DNA of 64,000 nucleotides from Deltaproteobacteria bacterium (GTDB lineage: Bacteria > Desulfobacterota > Syntrophia > Syntrophales > Smithellaceae): assembly GCA_012729055.1 (NCBI GenBank), contig JAAYDW010000068.1, forward strand, positions 1 to 64,000, in the 5' to 3' direction. A program made the translations under genes and the position numbers. Each line of letters opens with the position of its first letter. Position 1 is the first letter of the stretch. The notes below the pieces were generated by a model, which worked only from the letters and a program-made list of their open reading frames with translations, was not told the DNA's origin and did not search any database. Shown piece after piece: positions 1-7,059 of this stretch.

Positions 1-511
1 CGACCTGGTCGGCCGCAAACTCGGTCAGCGCAAGGGCGCCAATGTCATGAACATGGCCGGCCTGATTCAGAAGGGCATTGCCAAAGCCAAAGCCGTTCCT
101 GAACTTGCCAAAACCGTCGCTTACCTGGAAGAAGCGTCCAACGCGCTTATCGACCTCACCATGTTCTTCGCCGGCGCAGGCAAATCGGGCGACTTTTTGG
201 CACCGATTTACAACGCCTGCAAGTTCCTGGAAATCATGGGCGACGTGTGCGTCGGCTACTTCCTGGTGGATGCGGCCTGCATCGCGAATGAAAAACTAAA
301 CGCCATGTACGAAGAAAAGGGTCTCACGACCATCGGCAAGCAGAAAGGCTTCCAGAGAGAAGACCAGGAAGCCGCCTTCTACGCGGGCAAGATCGCATCG
401 GCCAAGTTCTTCGCCAATGAAAACCTGACCACCGTCAAGGCGCGCTGCCAGGCCATCAAAGACGGCGACAAGAGCGCGTTGGAACTCGTCGACCTGGGCT
501 TCACGATTTAA
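1..511 (+). CDS. acyl-CoA dehydrogenase, C-terminal part (5' end outside window)
   Basis: The reading frame is open from base 2 to the TAA at 509-511, so this is the tail of a longer gene. The visible residues are a helical segment rich in Ala, Lys and aromatic residues, of the kind found in the C-terminal extension of the long (about 600-residue) acyl-CoA dehydrogenases of fatty-acid and aromatic-acid degraders. The flavin-binding core lies outside the window, so substrate cannot be judged. The first ATG (47) is internal. A heptad repeat array starts 3 bases after the stop, followed by a strong terminator. The family call rests on recognising the C-terminal domain only. Confidence 0.65.
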   Translation, partial: DLVGRKLGQRKGANVMNMAGLIQKGIAKAKAVPELAKTVAYLEEASNALIDLTMFFAGAGKSGDFLAPIYNACKFLEIMGDVCVGYFLVDAACIANEKLNAMYEEKGLTTIGKQKGFQREDQEAAFYAGKIASAKFFANENLTTVKARCQAIKDGDKSALELVDLGFTI

Positions 512-514
512 CTG

Positions 515-556
515 AAGGTACAAGGTACAAGGTTCAAGGAACAAGGTAAAAGGTAA
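515..556 (+). repeat. heptad repeat array a (AAGGTAC type), 6 units
   Basis: Six tandem 7-base units: AAGGTAC, AAGGTAC, AAGGTTC, AAGGAAC, AAGGTAA, AAGGTAA. They begin 3 bases after the stop codon of the acyl-CoA dehydrogenase, in the same sense as that gene. Related arrays lie at 631-658, 7016-7059, 20802-20823 and 21384-21433. Confidence 0.85.
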
Positions 557-565
557 AAATTAGAG

Positions 566-605
566 CGGCCGCCCGATATGCACCGGGCGGCCGTTTTCAT
601 TTTTC
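566..605. terminator. bidirectional rho-independent terminator
   Basis: Perfect 10-bp stem (566-575 with 584-593, CGGCCGCCCG) and an 8-base loop, followed on the + strand by TTTTCATTTTT. Read on the - strand the stem is followed by CTCTAATTTTT. It separates the convergent acyl-CoA dehydrogenase and ferredoxin genes and probably serves both. Confidence 0.9.
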
Positions 606-630
606 CCTAACAGTCTTCAGTGTTCGGTCT

Positions 631-658
631 CTACCTTGAACCTTTATCCTTGTCCCTT
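631..658 (-). repeat. heptad repeat array b, 4 units, inside the ferredoxin 3' end
   Basis: On the - strand four units run AAGGGAC, AAGGATA, AAGGTTC, AAGGTAG. The last unit contains the TAG stop of the ferredoxin gene, so the repeat encodes that protein's last residues. Same family and same gene-sense orientation as the other arrays. Confidence 0.75.
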
Positions 659-1068
659 TTTTTCATCGTCAGCGCATCCGCAGGGCATTCCCGGCTGCAA
701 AAACCGCAGCCAATGCAGGCCCTGGTGTCCTTCAGATAAGGAAAAGCGTCAACGCCGTTATTCCGGGGCAGCTCCGACATCGCCAGGCATCCGACAGGGC
801 AGGCATCTACACAGATGGAGCAGGCCATGCAGGCCTCCATGATGAGTTCCGGCTTGAGCCATTCCGATCGTTTGATCATCAGACATCCGGAGCCTCCGGC
901 ATCGAGCAGGGCTGATTGAGGACATACCCTGCCGCAAGCGCCGCATTCGATACACAAAGACCCGTTAATCGCATGACGTTTCTTCTTTTCTCCGGAAATG
1001 GCGCCGGATGGACAAATCCGGGCGCAGGCGCCGCAACCGTTGCATTTTTCCGTAATCGCGTAGGGCAT
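631..1068 (-). CDS. polyferredoxin with four [4Fe-4S] motifs, AOR partner
   Basis: A 145-residue protein with four CxxCxxCxxxCP-type motifs: CNGCGACARICP near residue 9, CIECGACGRVCP near 39, CMACSICVDACP near 80 and CIGCGFCSRECP near 117. It should bind four [4Fe-4S] clusters and pass electrons to or from the aldehyde oxidoreductase whose stop codon lies 10 bases upstream. No signal peptide, so cytoplasmic. RBS AGAGGT sits 5 bases before the ATG. The last codons, reading RDKDKGSR, are made of heptad repeat units and are therefore probably not needed for cluster binding. AOR genes paired with a ferredoxin-like subunit are known; the exact redox partner here is inferred. Confidence 0.9.
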   Translation of the reverse strand: MPYAITEKCNGCGACARICPSGAISGEKKKRHAINGSLCIECGACGRVCPQSALLDAGGSGCLMIKRSEWLKPELIMEACMACSICVDACPVGCLAMSELPRNNGVDAFPYLKDTRACIGCGFCSRECPADALTMKKRDKDKGSR

Positions 1069-1078
1069 ATTTTACCTC

Positions 1079-3028
1079 TTACTTGATATCCAGTTTGTGC
1101 AGAGTTTCTTCTTTGGGTTTGCCGGTATTTTTGTCCCAGCCGAATTGGTCCCAGTAACCGGGCGCCAGTTTCTCAATATCCACCGACCGGCCTTTGTTGG
1201 CGCCTTCCTTCTGGGGTATCTTCCCCAGAGCCCGGCTGCTCATAAAGTTGTCTTTGGGTTCAATGCCGTGTTTGACGTTGAAAGCCTGCTTCAACGTCTG
1301 AATCCGTTCGCCGATAAGCATATAGTCCTCGGGCTGCAACTTCCAGCCCGTCGCGGCATTGAGCCAGTCAAATGTCGGAATTCTTTTGGCGCCCAGGAAA
1401 AGACCGAACATGCACATGCCGGCGCCGTTGGAGAGACTCATGAATTTGCTGCACGCGGCGGCGACGCGGGCTTTTTCCTCGTCGATTTTATACTTGCTGT
1501 CTTTGGTGAAAAGCAGGCTGGGTTTGGGCAGATCCTTCAAACGTTTCCAAAGCTGAAACATTTCATAATACAAATGAGCGCCCAGGGTGTGACGGCCCGG
1601 AGAAGGCTCCAGACTGTAATGAACATTGAATCCCGGATCATTGCGGCCGTCATGCATGGCCGGCTCCTGGCCTCCGGCCTGAATGGCAAATTCGATGCTT
1701 CCTTTGCCGATTTTGCCGGCGGCGACTTTCACCCCGTCGGCCAGAAGATCGCCAATTCCTTCCCGGCTGATCATCTTCTTAATCAGGGCGACCATCGCCT
1801 CCGTATTGCCCCATTTCAGCTCCAGGCCATCTGTGTCTTTTTGGGTGAGAATGCCCTTTTCGTAGCACTCGATGGCAAAGGCCGCCGTTGCTCCCGCGGA
1901 AATGGTATCCATGCCGGCCCTGTTCAGCAGGTCGTTGAGATAGAAAATACTGTCGAGGTCTTCATTCATGCAAAGGCCGCCCAACGCCAGAATACTTTCA
2001 TATTCCGGTTTATGGGTATGCGAATATTTTCCTTTCGTGGCGCAGATACCGCCACACCCCAGCGGGCAGGAATAACAATGGTACTTGACGATTTCCGTAT
2101 CCTTGATGAGATCGGGATTGATTTTTTTAGACTTCTCCAGCGGGAAATCACGATTCGATCCGTTCCAGTTTTTCAGGGGAGAATCGCCCATTTCGATCGA
2201 CAGCTGGTTCATGCCCCCCGTTCCCCACTTGCGCAGAATGGACTTGTAGAGAAGACCGTCCTGGGGAAACACAACAGGCGTTACCCGCATGAAAGTGCCC
2301 ACGCGGGCAAAAATACCGCCGGGCGTAAGAGGCAGGGGGAAGTTGACCCACTTGTTGCAGTGCCGGCTCAGACGCTTCATGGCTGCCGGATCATGGGCGC
2401 CGATGCGCTTCACACCCTCGAGAACGACCGCTTTGAGTTTTTTAATTCCCATCACGGCGCCCAGACCGGATCGGGCGGCGATTCGGCCCTTGTCGCTGCA
2501 CACTCCGGAAATGAGCGACACTTTTTCGCCTGACGTGCCGATGACGGCGACGGCAGCTTTCGGACCATGCTGTTTTTTGAGAATTTCTTCCGTTTCAATG
2601 GCATCGTGTCCCCAAAGATGAGCGGCATCGTGCAGCGTCGTTTTTCCGTTTTTGACATGCAGGTAAACGGGACTGGAACTGATGCCCTTAAAGAAAATGG
2701 CATCAAAGCCGCAATGCTTGATCGCCGGCGAAAAGGTTCCGCCGCAATTGGCGTCTCCCCAGCAGCCGGTAAGCGGCGATTTGCCGACAAGCGTCCACCT
2801 TCCGGAAAATAAACTGCCCGTTCCCGTCAGGAATCCCGAACAGAACCCCAGGATGTTTTCCGGTCCCAGGGGATCTGCGTCCGCGGGCATGCGGTTGTAC
2901 AGCACGTACGCGCCCAGTCCCATCCCGGAAAGATACTGTTTATAGACGGAGTCGGGGATCGCTTCCTCTGTCATGGTCTGATTCGACAAATCCACCATGA
3001 GGATTTTGCCCATATAAGGTTTATTCAT
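1079..3028 (-). CDS. aldehyde:ferredoxin oxidoreductase (tungsten/molybdopterin AOR family)
   Basis: A 649-residue AOR family protein. This family oxidises aldehydes to acids, or reduces activated acids, using a tungsto- or molybdo-bispterin and one [4Fe-4S] cluster. The N-terminal AOR domain (about residues 5-210) includes the conserved GRIAARSGLGAVMG segment. The cluster motif CYSCPLGC is at 318-325, with a candidate fourth Cys near 528. The length is slightly above that of classical AOR (about 605). Start ATG with AAGGA 8 bases upstream. It lies between an Fe-alcohol dehydrogenase and a polyferredoxin, suggesting alcohol-aldehyde-acid conversion coupled to ferredoxin. The aromatic-CoA reductase subunit BamB is a distant relative; without bam neighbours I prefer aldehyde oxidoreductase. 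Metal and substrate are unknown. Confidence 0.92.
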   Translation of the reverse strand: MNKPYMGKILMVDLSNQTMTEEAIPDSVYKQYLSGMGLGAYVLYNRMPADADPLGPENILGFCSGFLTGTGSLFSGRWTLVGKSPLTGCWGDANCGGTFSPAIKHCGFDAIFFKGISSSPVYLHVKNGKTTLHDAAHLWGHDAIETEEILKKQHGPKAAVAVIGTSGEKVSLISGVCSDKGRIAARSGLGAVMGIKKLKAVVLEGVKRIGAHDPAAMKRLSRHCNKWVNFPLPLTPGGIFARVGTFMRVTPVVFPQDGLLYKSILRKWGTGGMNQLSIEMGDSPLKNWNGSNRDFPLEKSKKINPDLIKDTEIVKYHCYSCPLGCGGICATKGKYSHTHKPEYESILALGGLCMNEDLDSIFYLNDLLNRAGMDTISAGATAAFAIECYEKGILTQKDTDGLELKWGNTEAMVALIKKMISREGIGDLLADGVKVAAGKIGKGSIEFAIQAGGQEPAMHDGRNDPGFNVHYSLEPSPGRHTLGAHLYYEMFQLWKRLKDLPKPSLLFTKDSKYKIDEEKARVAAACSKFMSLSNGAGMCMFGLFLGAKRIPTFDWLNAATGWKLQPEDYMLIGERIQTLKQAFNVKHGIEPKDNFMSSRALGKIPQKEGANKGRSVDIEKLAPGYWDQFGWDKNTGKPKEETLHKLDIK

Positions 3029-3052
3029 GGCAATATTCCTTTTCGTTTTTTT

Positions 3053-4300
3053 TCAGCCCCTTTTTATTTTATTCCGATCCAGCGGAATCCCCTCCCAGGC
3101 CGCTTCCAGCACCATCAGATTATCTTCATAATCCGTATCTTCCGGATTGTATATGGATGCGCCGTCGGACAGCGCCGCCCTCGCGATCTGGGGCAGAACT
3201 TCCCTGGGCACCAGCGGCTTCCCCTCGCGGTCTTTGACCTCCTTAAAAAACCGGGCATGCCGACCGCCGGTTATCGTGTTGAGATCGGCATTCAACTGCC
3301 GGATCAGGGAAACAACCTTGTCGGCCCTTTGTGCAGGCGGTGTTTCGCGGTAAATCGCCTCGCCGGCCATGGGCAAAAGGAGACCGGCGATAGCTTCCTC
3401 GCGTTTATGCATATTGTATTCTAGACCGTAAGGCAGCATAATGGCCATGCATATGCCGTGCGGAACGCCGCAGACCGATCCCGTTGCATGACCCAGATTG
3501 TGTACCAGTCCGACCATGGAATTGGAGAAGGCAATGCCGGCCAGACAGGCGCCGACGGCCATGGACAGGCGGGCATTCCGGTCGGAAGGATTTTCAGCAA
3601 CGATCGGCAGATAGTGATAAATCATCCTGACGGCAGCCAGAGAGTGGGCATCGCTCAAGGGGTTCTTCTGCAGGCAATAATAAGCCTCCACGGCATGGCT
3701 CAAGGCGTCCATGCCGGTCATGGCCGTGATCAACGGCGGCATGGTCATCGTCATCCGGGAATCCAGCACGGAGATGTCCGGCAGCAGAAAATAACTGCCG
3801 AAGGCCATTTTTAAATGTTTTTCATGATCTTTGATAACGGCCACCTGGGTAACTTCCGATCCGGTTCCCGCCGTTGTGGGAACGGCAATCAGCGGTTTCA
3901 GAGGACGTTTGAGCGCGCCCACGCCGCTGAACGCCATCAGATCCTCGGCATTTTCCGAAACAACAATGTTGACGCCCTTGGCCGTATCCATGACGGAACC
4001 GCCGCCGACGGCGATAATGGCATCGCAGTCATTCTCTTTATAAAGTTTCGCCAGTTGATTGACGACGCGGAGATCCGAATCCGGCGGAACGTTGTCGGCA
4101 ATCAAGTCCGCGAAAAGGCGATCCTTCTGCGCCGCAGACACGATGTCGATAAGTCCGGCTGAAGCGACACCCTTGTCCGTGATGATCAGAGGTCTTTTCG
4201 CGCCTCTCTCGGTCAGCAGCTCGGGTATCTTTTCCAAGGCGTCATGACCTGCGACAATTTTCACACGACAGCAAAATTCATAATAATCTGGCAAGAGCAT
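3053..4300 (-). CDS. iron-containing alcohol dehydrogenase
   Basis: A 415-residue group III (Fe-dependent) alcohol dehydrogenase, alcohol + NAD(P)+ to aldehyde. The dinucleotide loop GGGSVMDTAKG and the phosphate loop TTAGTGSE are present. The metal ligands expected from E. coli FucO are intact: Asp and His in GMDALSHAVE, then His in VHNLGHATG and in VPHGI. The frame stays open to 4402, but the ATG at 4300 has a good RBS (AAGGTGA, about 6 bases upstream) and avoids overlapping the upstream gene, which ends at 4338. It lies 24 bases before AOR, so the aldehyde is probably handed to or taken from AOR. Substrate chain length is unknown. Confidence 0.93.
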   Translation of the reverse strand: MLLPDYYEFCCRVKIVAGHDALEKIPELLTERGAKRPLIITDKGVASAGLIDIVSAAQKDRLFADLIADNVPPDSDLRVVNQLAKLYKENDCDAIIAVGGGSVMDTAKGVNIVVSENAEDLMAFSGVGALKRPLKPLIAVPTTAGTGSEVTQVAVIKDHEKHLKMAFGSYFLLPDISVLDSRMTMTMPPLITAMTGMDALSHAVEAYYCLQKNPLSDAHSLAAVRMIYHYLPIVAENPSDRNARLSMAVGACLAGIAFSNSMVGLVHNLGHATGSVCGVPHGICMAIMLPYGLEYNMHKREEAIAGLLLPMAGEAIYRETPPAQRADKVVSLIRQLNADLNTITGGRHARFFKEVKDREGKPLVPREVLPQIARAALSDGASIYNPEDTDYEDNLMVLEAAWEGIPLDRNKIKRG

Positions 4301-4337
4301 AGGAATCACCTTTTCCTTTTTTTTAGTCCGGCGTTTG

Positions 4338-5483
4338 TCATTCCGCGATCCGTTCGACAACCGTACGCAAGTAAGGCCCCTCGTTGTCCTTATCCAGGAC
4401 ATCCAGAATATCTTCCATTATATAGCCGGGAACTCCGGCCTCCCTGAGATTGCGCGGCAGATCCTTTCCCAGTGCGCCGTAAAGATCGGCAAGGAAACGG
4501 CCAAGAACGGCCAGGGCGGCATCGGCCCGCTTTGCCGCCGGCGTCCGCGAGAATTCATCTTCTCCCACAAGCGGCAGAAGAAGGGATGCAAGGTCGTTTA
4601 TGCCTTCCTGCAGATAATCACCAAGGACATGCGGCAGACACATCCCCATGATGACTCCCTGGGGAATGTGTTGCATCTCGTAAAATACCTGCCCGAGTTT
4701 ATGGAGCCGCGCCGAATTCGCGTCGGATGCGGCGCAACCGGACATGGACGCGGCATTAAGAATGGCGAGCGACGCCTTCTTGTCCGCGGGCTTGATGACG
4801 GCGGCGGGGAGATTTTCTTTGACGAACCGGATAGCGGCAAAAGAGTAAGCGTCCCGAAACGGATTCGCATCGGCGCTGATATGGGACTCGGCGGCCCGCC
4901 CCAAAGCGGCAAGACCCGTTGCGGCGATCGTTTTTCCGTCGGCTGCCCTTGTCAGGCGGGGATCAATAACCACCAGATTGGGCGCAAGATATTCTGAAGA
5001 ATAGATCCTTCTGCTGAAATGAGCAAATTTCGATGTTTCCAAACCGGACGCCGCGGCCGTCGGCACAACCACAAGGGGAGACAAATGCCGGCGAACAGGC
5101 GTTTCCGGAGAAAGCTTATGCGCGTCGGCCGTATCGAGCGAGACGGCCAGATTCAACACTTTGGCCGCATCGACGATGTCGTATCCCCCCAACGCAATAA
5201 TGGCATCATACTTTTTTTCCAGACAGATGTTTTTCAGATGTTCGATAAGGCCGAGATCGGCCGTTTTCGTCACTCCATCGAAAAGCCCCAGGGTCATACC
5301 CGAATCGCCGAAGGCGTTTTGCAGTGTCCGGACGGCTTTCCGGCCGACGGCCTTCGCGCTTGTGATAATCAAGGGACGGCAGGCATTAAGACCGGCCAGT
5401 TCCACCGGCAGATGCTCAAGCGCCTTATTCCCCGAATTCGTTTTCACCGGACAGGTAAATGCAAAAACAGGCACTGAATTCAT
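4338..5483 (-). CDS. degenerate iron-ADH paralogue, probable pseudoenzyme
   Basis: A 381-residue full-length Fe-ADH fold with no stops or frameshift, but key sites differ from the paralogue just downstream. The NAD loop GGGSVMD reads GGYDIVD. The phosphate loop TAGTGSE reads AAASGLE. The metal ligands in GMDALSHAVE read GLAALGRAAE (Asp to Ala, His to Arg). VHNLGHATG reads LHKLGQVFY and VPHG reads IPQG. Only one of the usual ligand histidines remains. I infer loss of Fe-dependent catalysis, with a possible role as structural or regulatory partner of the active ADH. RBS AAGGA lies 7 bases before the ATG. It sits in the ADH-AOR-ferredoxin operon, second after the SCP2-like gene. Confidence 0.85.
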   Translation of the reverse strand: MNSVPVFAFTCPVKTNSGNKALEHLPVELAGLNACRPLIITSAKAVGRKAVRTLQNAFGDSGMTLGLFDGVTKTADLGLIEHLKNICLEKKYDAIIALGGYDIVDAAKVLNLAVSLDTADAHKLSPETPVRRHLSPLVVVPTAAASGLETSKFAHFSRRIYSSEYLAPNLVVIDPRLTRAADGKTIAATGLAALGRAAESHISADANPFRDAYSFAAIRFVKENLPAAVIKPADKKASLAILNAASMSGCAASDANSARLHKLGQVFYEMQHIPQGVIMGMCLPHVLGDYLQEGINDLASLLLPLVGEDEFSRTPAAKRADAALAVLGRFLADLYGALGKDLPRNLREAGVPGYIMEDILDVLDKDNEGPYLRTVVERIAE

Positions 5484-5498
5484 GATGTATTCCTTTCC

Positions 5499-6029
5499 TC
5501 AGATTCCCAGGATTGTGCGCGCATAGATGCCGATTCGTCCCCCGAGCTTGCGTCCCGCGGACCACTGCTTTGGATAACGCTTCACGGCCAGACCGGCGAT
5601 GATCTTGGGAAGGAGGTAAACTTCCACGATATCGAGAATCCTGATCACCGCCAGGGCATAAGGGACTTCGCCATCCGTAATCAGGCGATTGCGGGCAGTC
5701 GCGAGCGCGGTGCTTTCCTGGAAGGACAGAATCAGAAAAGCCGCGTCCACACTTTTAATCGCCAGACGGACATGGACTTTATGTTGACTGGGATTGCCGC
5801 CCAGATACTTCACGGCGCCGTTGCGCTTGCCGATCACCATCCAGGGACCATTGGGCAGGCAGCCCAGAGAAAACGTAAAATCATCGGGGAGATTGTCGAA
5901 TTCTTTTTTGACCTCTTTGTCCACCTTGGCCGCAGCCTGGATGGCGCGGCCGGTAAACCACAAAAAAATTCCGACGTACGCCCGCTTAAGCGGTTTTTTC
6001 GCAGATGGGATGTCCTTCACGATACTCAT
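5499..6029 (-). CDS. conserved hypothetical, possible SCP2-like lipid-binding domain
   Basis: A 176-residue protein with a strong RBS (AAGGAGG, 8 bases before ATG), the first gene of the ADH-AOR-ferredoxin run and 15 bases from the next. The central segment (about residues 45-145, FTFSLGCLPNGPWMVIGK onward) resembles the open alpha/beta pattern of SCP2 sterol-carrier domains. The N-terminus is basic with one moderately hydrophobic stretch; no clear signal peptide. SCP2 domains bind fatty acyl chains, which would suit a module handling hydrophobic aldehydes, but the assignment is by general resemblance only. Confidence 0.55.
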   Translation of the reverse strand: MSIVKDIPSAKKPLKRAYVGIFLWFTGRAIQAAAKVDKEVKKEFDNLPDDFTFSLGCLPNGPWMVIGKRNGAVKYLGGNPSQHKVHVRLAIKSVDAAFLILSFQESTALATARNRLITDGEVPYALAVIRILDIVEVYLLPKIIAGLAVKRYPKQWSAGRKLGGRIGIYARTILGI

Positions 6030-6170
6030 GAATGATCCTCCTTTGTTTCAAATGTCTTCCACTGGTCGGCATCCGCAGGCGATCGCGACAGAAATCTGCC
6101 TCGCCTCAAACAGATATTTTTTGACTATCGATGATCCTTGTGACTGTATAGGCTTTAAAATGTTACCATA

Positions 6171-6977
6171 ATGCAACCGAAAGATAAAGCCCGCCATGCC
6201 CTTCTCTCCGCCTTCCCGACACCAACGGCCTGGACGGCGTTTTCCCAAAACAGCGACAATGCCCTGATCACGGACACATTCGTCCACTATGCCGCCCGCG
6301 AGGGACTGATTGCAGCGTCGGATCTGCATGGCCTGGAAAATTTTATCCTGAAGCCGATGATTTTGCGGCCTGCCTTCAAACTTCCCGAACGTATGAACTT
6401 TGCAGAGCTGCCGGATAAAAAAGATGAACTGCTGAAGATCAACCTGTCGCTTTGGGCGATGACCGAACGCATCAACAGGCTGTTGGCCGAAAAACACATT
6501 GCGCTGCCCAAAGTGACCAATTCCATGTTGACCCGCCTCAAGAAAGAGCCTGTGGGCACTGCATACAAACAGAATGTTTTACGAAGCATGGCTTTCTGGC
6601 TGGGCCACGAACGGCCGGAAATTGCCGCCGACTGGCATTATGAAACCCCGCTTGCCGTCTGCCGCGAGGGGAGGCAGAGCGAAAATTACCGCGAAGGCGC
6701 GCGCATCGGTTTTACGCTTCACAGCCGCGGCGATGTCATGGCTCATGAAATCCTGGGATGGCTTCGCAACACCGTCAAGACCTGCATTGATCAGTCCATC
6801 AGCCAGTTTTTCCACGGGCGCTGGGGCAACGTGCGGGCGCGTGACATCACCACACTGTACGTGGATCTTCCCAAGGAACCCTCCGCAAGGGATCTGACCG
6901 CCTACCAGCTGCTGGAGAAGGATGCGGAAAAAAGAAAGGCACACCCGCTGCGGATAAATCCCTCCGGACCAGCCTGA
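6171..6977 (+). CDS. hypothetical protein, no recognised domain
   Basis: A 268-residue soluble protein with ordinary codon use for the region. I do not recognise it. There is no signal peptide, membrane segment or cofactor motif. It has a mixed N-terminal half with several Phe/Leu helices and a basic C-terminus ending RINPSGPA. An in-frame extension upstream is limited, and the preceding ATG at 6160 meets a stop after three codons, so ATG 6171 is used; no convincing RBS is visible. It is divergent from the SCP2-like gene and convergent with the beta-CASP RNase. The 141-base divergent spacer contains TTGACT (6121-6126), but no good -10 box follows. Confidence 0.6.
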   Translation: MQPKDKARHALLSAFPTPTAWTAFSQNSDNALITDTFVHYAAREGLIAASDLHGLENFILKPMILRPAFKLPERMNFAELPDKKDELLKINLSLWAMTERINRLLAEKHIALPKVTNSMLTRLKKEPVGTAYKQNVLRSMAFWLGHERPEIAADWHYETPLAVCREGRQSENYREGARIGFTLHSRGDVMAHEILGWLRNTVKTCIDQSISQFFHGRWGNVRARDITTLYVDLPKEPSARDLTAYQLLEKDAEKRKAHPLRINPSGPA

Positions 6978-7015
6978 TGCCCCTGAATTTCTGAAGGCCC
7001 TGCGCCGCCGCCCCT

Positions 7016-7059
7016 GAACCCCTGCACCCCTGCACCTCGAACCTCGAACCTTGAACCTT
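7016..7059 (-). repeat. heptad repeat array c, 6 units
   Basis: Read on the - strand directly after the TAG of the beta-CASP gene: AAGGTTC, AAGGTTC, GAGGTTC, GAGGTGC, then two 8-base variants AGGGGTGC and AGGGGTTC. The units decay with distance from the stop codon. Gene-sense orientation as in the other arrays. Confidence 0.8.

Noticed and set aside
1097-2533. 478-codon ORF on + opposite AOR
   Set aside because: Mirror of AOR codon bias; no RBS, low-complexity shadow composition, and the - strand frame has clear family motifs.
1079-3028. Benzoyl-CoA reductase subunit BamB
   Set aside because: It is an AOR relative, but no other bam genes are nearby and the neighbours are alcohol dehydrogenases; AOR is the simpler call.
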